In this document: piece by piece, positions 21,090-34,600 of the stretch
Position numbering within the stretch: the first letter of the stretch is position 1
Layout of the letters: each line of letters opens with the position of its first letter
From: Skeletonema tropicum
Taxonomy: Eukaryota > Bacillariophyta > Thalassiosirophyceae > Thalassiosirales > Thalassiosiraceae
Reading direction: 5' to 3'
DNA length: 64,000 bases
Assembly: GCA_037178625.1 (NCBI GenBank)
Contig: CM074143.1
Span: forward strand, 1,240,001-1,304,000
The notes under the pieces: generated by a model
What the model saw: only the letters and a program-made list of their open reading frames with translations
Database searches by the model: none
What the model was told of the DNA's origin: nothing
Translations under genes and position numbers: made by a program

Positions 21090-23032
21090 ATGGACGGAGG
21101 TTTCAATAATATGTCAGGAATGGATATTGGTAGCGGTGGTGGAGGCGGTGGTCCAAAGAAGGCGGTTCATGTTAAGGTGCGTTGAATTTAATTATTTTTG
21201 ATGACATGTCTCATGGGGGAATAATGACTGTGATATAACAGGAGGGTTAGAATAAAGCAGTGGATATATGCACGCTATACAGTATTTGCCGGCTTTGGTT
21301 GCGGCGGATACCCATTTATTTCGTTGTCGAATTCTTTTCCAATCTGAGTATTGATTTGAATGTGTATTCGGATGGTATCGCAACAATGGTCATCCACTCT
21401 ATATGACTATAGTCACCATGACCACAAGCATATGACCCATAAAAATTCTTCGCGCTAACATTTTGTCGTCCCTCTCTGCCACACAACTACTCTCTGCATC
21501 CACTACTTCAATTGGTTGGATTCATTGATTGCAACTGCCTGCGTCCTATTTTCACAACGCCTTTCATTTTCCCTGTCATCACACTTGTTTGCATCCCATC
21601 ATCATGATGTCCGCTGCCATTGTAGTGGGCAGGCAAAACCATCGCTCTAGGTACTTTCCAAAAGGGTGAAGCAGAAGATAAATGTGCTCGTGCCAAAGCT
21701 TTGACACGAGCATGGCGCTCAACTATGCGGCCCAAGCCTACCCGAGAATGGGTCATGCTGGAGCTCGAACGTCTGGGTGTTCGCGTAGTATCTGGTCGAT
21801 TAGGAAGGGGAAAGGATGAAGAAGATGATGATGATGGAAGTGCTGAAGGAGAGAAAAAGAGTAGTGCTGATAATAAAATGGCTGCAGGTAATAATAACAT
21901 GATGGGTGGAAATAATAACATGGGAGGCGTAAGTATTGAGAAGTTTTCAGTAGTATTATTTGCCAGTAACAGATTTGAACTCACATTTCTTGTTTTCTTT
22001 CATTACCATGATGCCTTTAGATGGGGGGAAATAATAATATGGGAATGGGCAACAATATGATGGTAAGCTCATGAATTGAATTCTGCTGTTTCTGTAGTGT
22101 GTACATCTTGTATAGGTCTCACGTCTTGTACTTGAATCCTTATCATTAACTTCTATTATAACAGGGAATGATGGGAATGAACAACAACATGGGAATGGGA
22201 AACAGCATGGGAATGAATAGTGGAGACAATCCCAATTCATCTAACCATCGTCCACTAGTCGGAGGAGGTGCCGCAGCTGCTTTCAATGCTGCAAGAGATG
22301 ACCATTATCGCCAGATGGAAGAGAAAAAGAAGAAGGAAAGTCTTGGTAGCAGCCAAAGCAATAACGATATGAGCTCAATGGCTGGTCTTGGTGGCAACGG
22401 CAACATGTCATCAGGAATGGGTATGGGTAATATGGGTGGTGGTGGTGGAGGTAACAGTAACATGTCCTCTTTTGGAGTTTCTGTTAACCCTAACCAGCAC
22501 TACGAGATGCTCAAATTGCACCATATGAATCTATTGAATGAGATTCAAGAAACGACGCTGATGATGAACTTGTACCAGCAACAACAGTTGCAACAACAAC
22601 AACAGATGAGGAACATGGGAGGTGGTGTAAGTTCGAACCAGTCTGCCAATACGTTAACTTTCTGTTTTAATTCGTTTGTACTCATGCTCATGCTTGATTT
22701 CTCTCTCACACAACCTACCTTTTCAGATGGGAATGGGGATGATGAATCAAGGTGGCAATAGTGGCATGATGAATAACCAGGGAGGCAGTGGAGTAGGGTC
22801 CATCGGAAATGATTCGAAAGTTGAACGTCGAAGCAGTGCTGCCAGCAGTAGCAGTCTCAATGGCAACGCTGAGAAGACAGATGATGAAAAGGCAGCGTTG
22901 TTACGTAAGATCAAGGATGATATTATAGCTCGCGAAAAGGAAGCAGCCGAGTTGGAGAAATCTCTTGCACCCAAGAGAAAGACCGATGATGACAATGGCA
23001 ATGAACCCGATCTGAAAAAGGTCAAGGCTTAG
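21090..23032 (+). CDS. N/M/G-rich protein with a KCARAKALT-type domain, five exons
   Basis: Exons 21090-21176, 21626-21928, 22021-22062, 22165-22626 and 22727-23032 give 399 residues; all four introns are phase 0. Exon 2 encodes the only folded-looking domain (WAGKTIALGTFQKGEAEDKC, then ARAKALTRAWRSTM and REWVMLELERLGVRVVSGR). I recall similar GTF...KCARAKALT...EWV blocks in diatom proteins, where they look AP2-like, but I cannot assign a function. Exons 3-5 are low complexity, made of NNMG and GMGM repeats, a Q-rich coiled segment, and a basic tail ending LKKVKA that could act as a nuclear signal. A chromatin or RNA-condensate role is speculation. All donors start GT (GTGCGT, GTAAGT, GTAAGC, GTAAGT) and all acceptors end AG. 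The acceptor at 21625 was chosen because it alone keeps frame with exon 1. Confidence 0.7.
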
Positions 23033-23488
23033 GTCAGCTACACTTGGGGCATTTCACAATTTCATACTGCTGTTTTCTTGATGGCATTCCATTCTCTTGG
23101 GCTCGCTCTACTGCTGTTTTCTTGGTGGCATTCCATTCTCTGGGCTCTCTTATTCATTAAATAATTGCCCTCGCTTTAAAGTAGTGGCAATGTTGCAAAC
23201 TTAGAACTGGTTGGACCATCACGTAATGTCGAGAACAAAATTGGCCACGAGATTCCTCCCTGACACTAAGGCACTTAACTCGTGTACAATTTTGATGTAA
23301 TTGATTAACTCTATTATGATGCGTGACTGATATTTCAACAACACCATGCCTGTAGGCAACAAGTACTGCCCACCCACCCCAACTCCCCCTATCATACAAT
23401 AGCCTGCACCGCCCCAATTATCTCCGGGCGGTAACAAGCTCCCCTCTACAACTTTCGTCTCTCCTAACCTCACACATTGTTACACAAC
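23033..23488. other. Intergenic between convergent genes, with a 43-bp tandem repeat
   Basis: Two adjacent copies of a unit of about 43 bp (23065-23108 and 23109-23150, both starting TACTGCTGTTTTCTTG) lie in the 3' flank of the upstream gene. Nothing else is recognised. Confidence 0.6.
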
Positions 23489-23911
23489 TTAATGATGCGC
23501 AGCAGCCTCTTCATCCGGAATGTGCAACATTTTGAAAAATAATCCCAAATCCTTGATGTAATACGTATTGTTGTCATTTTGGATAGTGAACCAAAACAAC
23601 GCATGAGTAGTAGGGTCATTGTAACCAACTACACGGCTATCCATCCTACTAGGAATAAGAATGGGAGAGGCAAAAGTCCCGGCACCAGCGGGGGGGACCA
23701 ATCCCAAATTATTGTATCCCTCCATGTTCTTCTCTTCGAGTTCATCCAACTCTTCCACGCCGTCGATACCAAGTTCCTCCATCTCTTTGCGCAAATCGTC
23801 CGGCGCGAACTCGGGAATGTATCCTGGTTTCGATTTACGATCCTTGTCGGTGGGGATAAGGTTATCGGGTTCACCGAGGATTTTTTCGAGGTTGAAAGGG
23901 AGGTTGGCCAT
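23489..23911 (-). CDS. Cytochrome c oxidase subunit Vb-like protein without zinc ligands
   Basis: The C-terminal half follows the COX5B (yeast Cox4) pattern: ASPILIPSRMDSRVVGY, an aromatic strand LFWFTIQND, and a terminal ...FFKMLHI. This is the mitochondrial inner-membrane complex IV subunit that normally binds zinc. The usual CPxC pair before the F-x-L end is replaced (YYIKDLGLFFKML), and the Cys after RxVG is Tyr, so the zinc site appears lost. The ATG at 23911 gives MANLPFNLEKIL. The frame stays open upstream to 24130 with a basic, Arg/Lys/Thr-rich stretch (KKHRAAITACRRQG) typical of a mitochondrial presequence, so the real start may lie upstream, perhaps behind a 5' intron. The family call is moderate and rests on motif memory. 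Confidence 0.6.
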   Translation of the reverse strand: MANLPFNLEKILGEPDNLIPTDKDRKSKPGYIPEFAPDDLRKEMEELGIDGVEELDELEEKNMEGYNNLGLVPPAGAGTFASPILIPSRMDSRVVGYNDPTTHALFWFTIQNDNNTYYIKDLGLFFKMLHIPDEEAAAHH

Positions 23912-25619
23912 TGTTCGACAAGAAACCTTGGTGGTGGTGGCCGCAGTGCCTTGTCGGCGGCATGCCGTTATTGCGGCCCTGTGTTTTTTATTTTCAGGTG
24001 TGGCGATAAGGAGCAATGGAGTGGTTAGGCAAAATAAATGATCATGCAAACATATATAATGTATGAAAAAATCTGTTAGCCGGTCGATGCTCAAAAATGC
24101 ACCATCGTCAAGCGGAGGTCCGCAGGACATTAGCTACCAACAGAGGAAGGTCCAACGCGAATATCATTTAAATATCATTGGCATCGCCTTGTGTAGGTCA
24201 CTTTCCTCGAAGATAACTCCCTCTAATTCAACCGCAACCGCAGCCAAAATTTGCTCACCTTCTCACAGTGGAAGCGAACATGATGAATCTATTTCTGCAG
24301 ACGCAATGTTACTAACAACAACCCCTACTGATCGGTTTCCAACATGGAGATGATGGCGTTGGTTTTTGCCGACCAGCGACGCAGCGCCCAAGCGAGCGAG
24401 AAGCGTAAAAAATCTTCAAGGACAGACTTTTTGATTTTCCTAGGGTTTTCGAGAATATTCCGGTTCTCACGCTTCCGAAAAATCTAGCATATGTGTACGA
24501 TATGTTGTAAGTAGGATAATGTCCCCCGTGCTGGGTCGGGACATAAAAGAACCTGCTGTGGGTACAATGCACAACATGTATATACCTATACATATACATG
24601 ATTGCTTTTACGTGCGACAGGGTCAATCCTCTTACATGAACTTGTCTCTCCTATCTCTCTGTTGCACTGTTTTGTACTGCACGTATTACTTTCTCTTGTT
24701 CTTGTACTGTGTCCCACCCATCGCATAAACGCTCGATGCGTACCAAATATCTTGCAGTTTGTATCACTTCTTTTATTCATCTTATTCTCAACTCAGACAA
24801 AGTGATTGTATCAACTCTTTAAATTGGCCCATTCCTCCTCTTCTTATAGACAAAAGATTCACTCTTCGTTGTTCTTTTCCACTATGACGTATCGATCGCA
24901 TACACGCTTGAACCGCACTATCTCTCTTTCAGTTTCAAAGTATCTTGTTGTATTCGTCTGTTCTCTGACAAGTGATTGCAACTACAGACAGGATTGTAAC
25001 AGCTGCTTGCTCGTCTACATTTAAAGAAGACGAGCTAAACACGGACAGGAGCTAAAGATAGATAGAGAGACGAAGCTTGGACACTGGCCTCCGTTTGCGA
25101 CTCTCGAGACACGATGGCCAAGAGAGATGGATCCATGGGAACATTTCCACCTAAGTAAGGATGGTCAGTTATTGAATAAGTGCGGCATATTTACTCTTTT
25201 CAATCTTTGTCTGTTAGTCGAAGAAGGATCCATTAGAAAGATTCATACTCACAAGCATCCATCTACACAATCACTTTGGAATGCGAGCTCCAATCGTCCA
25301 GAGGTTTAGACGTGATGTTATAGCGAGTCGTAGCACACGCACATATCCTCCCATCTTCAGAACCCAAGCAGCGGCTATGCAGAGGTCAGCAGGCTACCTC
25401 AAGTAGTATGCAGAATTAGAGAGAGAATATTATGATACCATAGCGAAAAATTCAAATAGCAGAGAATCCGGAAAATGGCGGGACCCATCTTCCGCAAAAT
25501 TCGAATCTTTTCGAACAATCGAGATCACACCACTCTTCTCATAAATCAACGTTATCTCGTCACGAGGCTCTTTGGTTTCATCATCTTCTTCCAAGTAATC
25601 GCCACCCTTCTTTTCAACC
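23912..25619. other. Intergenic, nothing firm
   Basis: This stretch contains the upstream extension of the COX5b-like gene and the alpha-tubulin promoter. An open frame at 24063-24353 (+) has no recognisable motif. Pyrimidine-rich segments near 24620-24800 and 24880-24990 look loosely alike (both contain AAGTGATTG) and may be an old duplication. Confidence 0.4.
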
Positions 25620-27621
<2,002 letters not shown>

Positions 27622-28202
27622 CACGCCACCTGTTCACTGTTTCTTCTCAATTGAGAAGGAGTCCTTCGACTTGGTCCGATGTAGATTCATATTCATATCA
27701 TACAATATACATGATAAGATAAAGTTACATTGAATCATAATTTGCCAGCATACGAAGAAGCACGTAAGTTATATTGAAAAGCACGTTCAAATGATATGTA
27801 CATCACAAATCATGTCCGGCTGTATCACGATTTGCTGGGAAAGATACAGTTGACTTCAACTATAATTTTCACCGATAGGAGCTCTCTTCCGCAAAATTGT
27901 ATCAGATTTGGCCAGAGATACGAAGATATAATCCTCAGAATGAAAGCCAGAACGTAAAGTAAGTCTTCTTCCTCATTGCTGGTCAAAATACTCTCTTCCT
28001 CTTCTCACTTTAGCATACGATGTAAGTCATGTCTTATCAACGGATCGAAATGATCATCCGTCACATTCTCACTCCACAACATGCGGGGAAGATCTGATAA
28101 ACCTCAATTGCTTTCATAAAGTTTCAATGATTACTTACGCTTAAAGCAACCTCGTTCTCGCAAAAAGCTCTCCACAAATTAGACTACTCTGAAAACTTCG
28201 CA
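27622..28202. other. Intergenic with duplicated 3' flank
   Basis: The segment from about 27960 to 28100 resembles 29500-29650. Both carry TCATGTCTTATCAACGGATC and the same order of landmarks downstream of a family copy. It therefore belongs to a tandem duplication that includes copies 3 and 4. Confidence 0.6.
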
Positions 28203-28913
28203 TCAATCACTCTCTGCAATTCGTCTATCTCTGTCTGCGCGAACTTTCTCCTTGCGCTGTGGTGGCAGCAGTCGTTTCAGAGCCCCGTGAATACTACTTA
28301 CTGTGAAAGTAACTGCGGTGAACTCAACAGTGGCCCCTGGGTACCAAGGCGCAACATCTTCTACCAGAAATGAAATTAAGTCATCATTCCCTTCATCTAG
28401 TAAACGTTCCCACTCTTCTTGTGGCCACCCATGTATAAAAAAATTCAGCCAAGTAGAATGAGGACAGAAACATAATAGAACTTCGCATGTGTCACCTTCG
28501 CCATCATGGACCGATCCGCCAAAACTTGCATTATTTGCAACAGTGTCATCGAGAGTAGCCACAGGAAATCCTCCGCCCACACAAATGTGGCAGTGTCTCA
28601 GGTCTGCCAAGCGGCAAACATTGCCTCTATTCTGTTCCAGCTCTATGTCCCAAAGATTTGTATTAGAATGGTACTGACCGTCTTCAAACAAAGCACTTGC
28701 ATAGACGACAGTCTCGCCATCCTCATCCTCGCCTTCACCACCGTCAATGGAACGGAGAACTTCTACTCTATGCGACCTATCACGCTCCTCTCGAGCTGTA
28801 GCAAGCTCTCTATTGGCATCAGCGAGCTCTCTAGAGGCATCAGCTGCTGCTCGATCGTTGAGGGCGACGGCTACCAATGGCAGCAGATCGGATATGCTCA
28901 TATCTTCTGCCAT
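28203..28913 (-). CDS. Unrecognised family protein, copy 3 (lacks the C-terminal domain)
   Basis: This 236-residue paralogue of the 5874 gene keeps the N-terminus (MAEDMSISDLLPLVAVALND), the acidic patch, CRLADLRHCHICVGGGFPVA, CFCPHSTWLN, HGWPQEEW and the basic helix KRLLPPQRKEKVRADRDRR. It then ends IAESD and stops, about 75 residues shorter than copies 1 and 2. An extra ELADANR heptad is inserted in the N-terminal helix. The truncation is shared with copy 4 beside it, so it predates their duplication. Function is unknown; the intact frame suggests it may be expressed. Confidence 0.7.
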   Translation of the reverse strand: MAEDMSISDLLPLVAVALNDRAAADASRELADANRELATAREERDRSHRVEVLRSIDGGEGEDEDGETVVYASALFEDGQYHSNTNLWDIELEQNRGNVCRLADLRHCHICVGGGFPVATLDDTVANNASFGGSVHDGEGDTCEVLLCFCPHSTWLNFFIHGWPQEEWERLLDEGNDDLISFLVEDVAPWYPGATVEFTAVTFTVSSIHGALKRLLPPQRKEKVRADRDRRIAESD

Positions 28914-29615
28914 GGTGATGATGTTGTGATCTGTTGTGATTGTGTTGAGGGTCGTTCAAGTCAAAGGCAAAGTAGAAAGGTAAGATGTGATGGTGATGGC
29001 CGGCCGGCAGCCGGCCTGATGATGCGGTCTGTCGTGTCTCCACAAACAAACAAAATCGTAGCCTAAACTAACTCAGTGTGTTTGTTTGATCACCATGCAA
29101 TAATCCGCATCGCTGCTACACGGCCGGCGGTCGGTGAACCTCCGCAACTAAACCCCCCGGGGGGTCTAAAAATTTTGGCTTGTCAGCTCTAGGGGGCTTT
29201 AACGTTCGCTTTCCTCATACTAGTTCCCTAGTAGTTGCTAGTAGAAACCCTGTAGAAACCAGAGGGGGGTCTAAATTTTGGCTAGGCTGTGATTTGGAGG
29301 GGGGGTCTAAGCAGGGTCGAAGCCGAGTAGGTGGGTTTGTTCGCGGAGGTTCACTCTGCAGCTGAAGATAATCATCAAATAGTACTTTTGTTTTGTCGAT
29401 CACTGATACTTATAGGACGGCTCTCCTCTTCACAATTCGTATCATGATTCGTACTTATCATAATTATTGGTCAGGGATATGAATGCAATAATTCCTCTGA
29501 ATGGAAGCCTTCACTTTAGTCTTCTTCCTCGTCTGCCTCTCCTCTATTCTCACTTCAGCATATAAGTTTCATGTCTTATCAACGGATCGAAAGAACCCAA
29601 TCCTCTGTCACATTC
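28914..29615. other. Intergenic with short G-rich repeats
   Basis: Two GGGGGGTCTAAA-type motifs followed by ATTTTGGCT occur near 29158 and 29265. The second (TCTAAATTTTGGCTAGG) resembles a sequence near 19093. The segment from about 29400 on is the duplicated flank shared with 27840-28100. No gene is supported. Confidence 0.4.
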
Positions 29616-30347
29616 TCACCCACCAAAATGTGGTGAAGATCTGATAATGCAGCCCCCCTCTGCAATTCGTCTATCTCTGTCTGCGCGAACTTCCTCCTTG
29701 CGCTGTGGTGGCATCAGTCGCTTGAGAGCTCCATGAATACTTGTTGCCGCAAAAGTAACTGTGGTGAACTCAACAGTGGCCCCAGGGTACTGATCTGCGA
29801 CACCCAGTAGAAATGAAACGAATTCTTGTGTAGTATAGTCGTGCCCTTCCACAACGTCTTGCCACTCTTCTCTTGGCCACCCATGTATTAAAAAATTTAG
29901 CCACGTTGAATGCGGACCGAAACAAAATGAAATATAGCATGCTTCGCCCTCGGCGCCATCGATCCATCCATCAATGGCCCCATTATTGAAAAGAGTGTCG
30001 TCGAGAGTAGCCACAGGAAATCCTCCGCCCGCACAAATGTGGCAGTGTCTCAGATCTGCCAAGCGGACAAATATTGCTGCTGTTTTGTTCCATTGTGCAC
30101 TTCCCACATATTTGTGTTACTTCCATACCGTCCGTCCTCAAACAAAGCACTCGCATAGACGACAGTCTCACCATCCTCATCTTCGCCTTCACCATTGTTG
30201 ATGGAACGGATCACTTCCACTCTATGCGACCTATCGAGCTCCTCATCGAGCTGTAGCAAGTTCTCTAGTGGCATCAGCTGCTGCTTGATCGTTGAGAGCG
30301 ACGGCTACCAATGGCAGCAGATCAGATATGCTCGTCTCTTCTGCCAT
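29616..30347 (-). pseudogene. Unrecognised family, copy 4, broken by three insertions
   Basis: The start MAEETSISDLLPLVAVALND at 30347 is intact, but three extra bases relative to copies 1 and 3 break the frame. One is a T in the ATAREE region (near 30243), one a C after TGGGAAGTG (near 30103), and one a T before the CRLADLR block (near 30067). Between them pieces of normal protein (SINNGEGEDEDGETVVYASA) appear in the other frames. The net +3 returns to the starting frame, and the rest is well preserved up to EVRADRDRRIAEGG, then ends like copy 3 without the C-terminal domain. It is probably a recent pseudogene of the tandem pair, although base-call errors should be ruled out. Confidence 0.7.
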
Positions 30348-31627
30348 GGTGATGATAATAGTAGTAGTGAGGGGGTACCATAAGAAGTAGGGTGACGGTA
30401 GGTAACTTTCAACTTCCAGCTTCCAGCTTCTAGAGGGAGAAAAAGGAGGAGAGAGAGGAAGAATTAGTGTCATCCTTTCTACGTACCCACAACAGAGGAA
30501 TTTAGTACTCTTTCCGCCGCCAAAAAATCGAAAATTTGGCCAAACCTCGACAAAAATGGTGCAGAAGAACAATGCACATGCACATGCCTATGATGTCATC
30601 TTTTGCAACCGACCACCCCACACCATTAAATGCCTGAACATTTCTTAAGTTGGTAACATACCGCCCATTATCAGTTGGCTATGACGAAGACGATGAAAAA
30701 GAAGGCGATAGATAAGCCACTCGCGCCTCAGATCGACCAGCTTGCTTCCTTCGACTTGACCGTCATCACATCCTGTGTTTTCTGAGGATGACACAATAAG
30801 CCAAAAGAAAGCTGACATCTCAATCGTTCCTTACAACGAAGATGATGACGAAGAAGCTTTGGAACCGCCAGAAGAAAAGCAGCGAATTGAAAAAATCACA
30901 AGTTGTAGGATCATTCACTTTAAAAACATTAAAAGTCTCTGTCGTCCTCGTTCTGGTGTTGCTGGCATTAGTGTTTCTTGTTGTACTGATCAAATCAGGA
31001 AAAGCATTTGGCAAGTGGTGATACATTCTCGTCCGCTCATTTGTGGAGAGCTGTTGCGTGAACGAGGTTGCGTTGGGCGTATCTTGTAAAGCTGTGAGGC
31101 GGTTTGTCTGCTCATGATGCTGAGATTCATCACCACATGTGAGTAAGGGTATGACAGATAATTGGGTTCTTTAAGACGTCACATAAGGAAGAAGTTAGAA
31201 GAGAGTATTTTGACCGGCAAAGGGTGATGCTTCTGCTGGGCTGGTGTGGGGTGAAGACTAGCGTGTTAGCTTCCACTCTGAGGAATCTTCGTATCCCTGC
31301 TAATGCAGAATAGAGCCTCCGTCCTACGTCCTACCAGTGATTGACACAATAAAAGTATTGGAAGCAGCTAGCTTAATTTGTATTTGATGTGTCATTGTAA
31401 GCTTTGGTCAATTGGTAGGAGAGTTCCCAGGCATAAGTGTTGCTGACTGTTTCTGGCTGCAAGACTATCATGCATCAGGAGATTAAAATTAACTTCGTAT
31501 TTATTATTTACTCCTATTTAGATTGAAAATAAGATGATGAAAGGAATCATTTGTTACCGCATCCATCAACTGAGCTTCCTAATTACTTCTTAACTAAAAC
31601 ACACAAATAATTGAACACTACTCTTTC
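30348..31627. other. Intergenic, nothing firm
   Basis: An acidic open frame at 30775-31089 (+), beginning with codons for MFSEDDTISQKKAD, has no match I know. A short ATG frame at about 30680 (TKTMKKKAIDKPLAP...) precedes it in another frame. They could be parts of a small spliced gene, but this is not supported well enough to call. Confidence 0.4.
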
Positions 31628-34600
31628 CTATCTTTTCTTTCTGAAAAAGAACCCTCCTCCACCACCGCCTCCTCCTTCACGTTCTTTCACAGCGCTGACA
31701 GCTTCTTTTCCTATCTCTTTTCCGAAACCCATAAATTTCGACCCGAATCCAGCTACTCCGCCTATCGCATTCTTAACCGTTTGAGCTGGCAAAGCAAGCA
31801 CGTTTCCAACTGCAGTGCTCATAGAAGTACGTTGATTTTCTTGGCTCCACTTACTGATCCCTTGCAACGCATGCAGACGCATCGCACCTTCGGAACACGC
31901 TGCAGCAGCTACAACAGGTCGAGCAATAGTGGGCCCAAAATCGATGTCGTAAGCGACATGCTTAGATACAGCATTGGTCTCTTCATCCGTGGACAGCTTC
32001 CACTCATCAACCAATTTGAGCGGCTGCAAAGCGGACACTAGTAGGACGGACACTTTCCCGCCTCCGCAAACAAAGACCGCTCTTCCATCAATCGTTGAAA
32101 CCAAATTATTTGGAACGCCTTCATGAGTTTGAATTATTCGAGATGACACATGCGATCCTTCGACAGTGAAAAGCTCGATCGAGGTGACTTCCTTTATCAA
32201 TTCGTCCTTGCGCATTATCTTCGTTGAGCACACAGCAATAATGAAACCCAAGGCACTAAACGATAGTGCTGGGGTATCAGCAAATACTGTCACCACATTG
32301 TCACCCTCGAGCAGAATATTCTCGAAGAAATCCGACCCCTTTTGCGGTGGAGATAGATTTCTTACCATAGCACCATTCCCTATATCAAAAAGGCAACAAC
32401 GTTCAGATGATACACTAGCGCAAATACCGAGAGAGCTAGAAATGGCCACTGCGTGCACTGCTGCACCAGCATGGCCCATCATCCGCAGTCGTGGTCTCAA
32501 AGGCCAAAAGTGCGATGAGATGAAGCGCCACAGTGAGACACTTCCGTCAGCACTGCCCACGATTGCCAGCTCGCCCCCCACACCGCCTTGTCCTGCTGCG
32601 GTGCCAATGGGGTCCATCTTCATAGCGGTGATGCGATCAGCATGCGCTGCTGGGACGATCACCTCTCCACGTATTGCACCTTTGACAGGATCAACAAGTT
32701 GCATAGCAAGTGCACCTCTTCCGTCACCATCACTAAGGACTAGTAAAAGAGATCGGTTTGCAAACAAAGTCTGCGATACACAAACAATTACATTTCGGAC
32801 CGCCGATGAAAATGGTAGACGAGGAATGGTACGGAAACTGAACAGCTCCCTTTGCGCCACGAAGCATCCTGCATCTTTGAAAATGTCAATGTCAGTTTCC
32901 GAAGAAGTCTCCTCTGAAGTGTATCCATCATCGTCGTCATCTGACGATTCGTCATTGAATTCAGGTTTCCACGCCCATCGGAAGAAATGGAATATTCCCT
33001 TTGAGTCAACAGCCAAGCAACGATCGGACAGTGCCAAGCGAATGGAAACAAGAGGAGCGTGTGGCCCAGGTGGAGGAGCACCAAGATGCACCCAGTAAGA
33101 CATCGGAGCGTTCGAGAAAGGAAGCTGTTTAACGATTTCCGACTGTTTGTCGCTTGTTTTATCAGTTTCTTTTCCCTCTTGCTCTTGATCTTCCTTCGTT
33201 GCTCTCCTGTCGTTCAATGTCACCGAATTGAGGTCATAAAGATTGGAGAGTGTCTGCCGCCGACTGCGTACTGAGATCTCGCGACTACGTTTCTTAGCAT
33301 GCTTTCTGTAGAATAATTGCATCGGGCACTGCCCAAAATGAGCAATTTGGAGCTCTGTTGCGTGACGCAGCGCTTCATCCTCGATGCTCGCAACATCAAC
33401 ACTCCCATAATAAGTGAGGTAAAAGAAGACATTGTTTGCCTCAATCGCAGACTTTCCCTGTTGTTTCTTGCCAAAGATGAGGTCTATCCAATCAGGTAAC
33501 ATTTCAGAACAAACATCACTTTCTAATGCAAGTCGCATTACTTCCACAAACTTTTCCGGGCTTCCTTTAGCCCAAGGCGGTAATATTACATCACCAAGAA
33601 CCTCGCCGTCCTGCATTGTTCCGAGCTTGAGCTCATTTGCATTCTTTAGGAATGCAGGGTTGCAGTAAAATTCAGGAGTTAACTCCTTCACTTCTGCTGC
33701 TGATCTTCCCGTGCACATTTCCCATGTACGTTGGACTGAGCTAAATAAACGGTCTGCTACATCAAAGTGACCGCTTTGAAGATGGCGGTGGAGCGACGAA
33801 AATGGATGAAGTCGGAGTAAGAAATGACAAACCACACCAGCGCTTGTGGAATAATGAGACCCGTACATGAATGGAGGCATGGTCGGATCCTCAAAACTAT
33901 TGAACCGATCGAGTAACTCCTCCAATCGCTGTTCATTCAATGCACCAATCGGCTTGGATAAATCACGGAAATTCGACACGTCTGTAAGGTCTGGAACTTC
34001 TTCAGACGAATAATTCGAGAGCACCCAAGGCATGACTGGATACTGACAGATATCATTGAACGAGCGACCTGCAAGACAGTTCAAACCCATCAAGTAATCA
34101 AAATTGGAGATGGCACCATGTGACCATGCATGTGTAAACTTCTTCAATTCGTCGTGAAGAAATTGACCACTCCTGTCGGGCCATTGCTTGACAGCTTGCA
34201 TGGGAGCTCTTTTCATGATAGCATGTGCTGCATCATCTCGTCTTGTGTTTCCCCAACTGCCTGCGCCGAAGTCGATGAACAAAGATCTTGAGCCAGCGAA
34301 AAAGGCAGACCCACCGGACATTGCCCCTGCTGATGGTATAAAGAAGAGCTCAAGTGCAGAATCCCGCAATCTGTATCGTCTCAAATAAATGTGGGATGTT
34401 TCTGATATATTCCAGCGCATAGCTTTTGGGCGCAAGGCTTCGTTCATCAACTGCACCTCGTCGTGGTCTTTCAGTTCATGGCCAGAAAGGTCGCTCTTTC
34501 GACGTGATTCCTTCTCACCCTCAACAAAACCATCACCATCATCGTACTCCAGAACAAGATGGCTGTCAGTGAGAAGTAACATGCACTTCCTGCTCCATTC

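Noticed and set aside
29158..29330. G-rich AAATTTTGGCT motifs similar to 19093 as a mobile element
   Set aside because: Shared core is only about a dozen bases; too short to call without a genome search.
30775..31089. Acidic 104-residue frame upstream of the BEACH gene end
   Set aside because: The acidic start is suggestive, but the rest lacks protein character and no splice pattern could be fixed.
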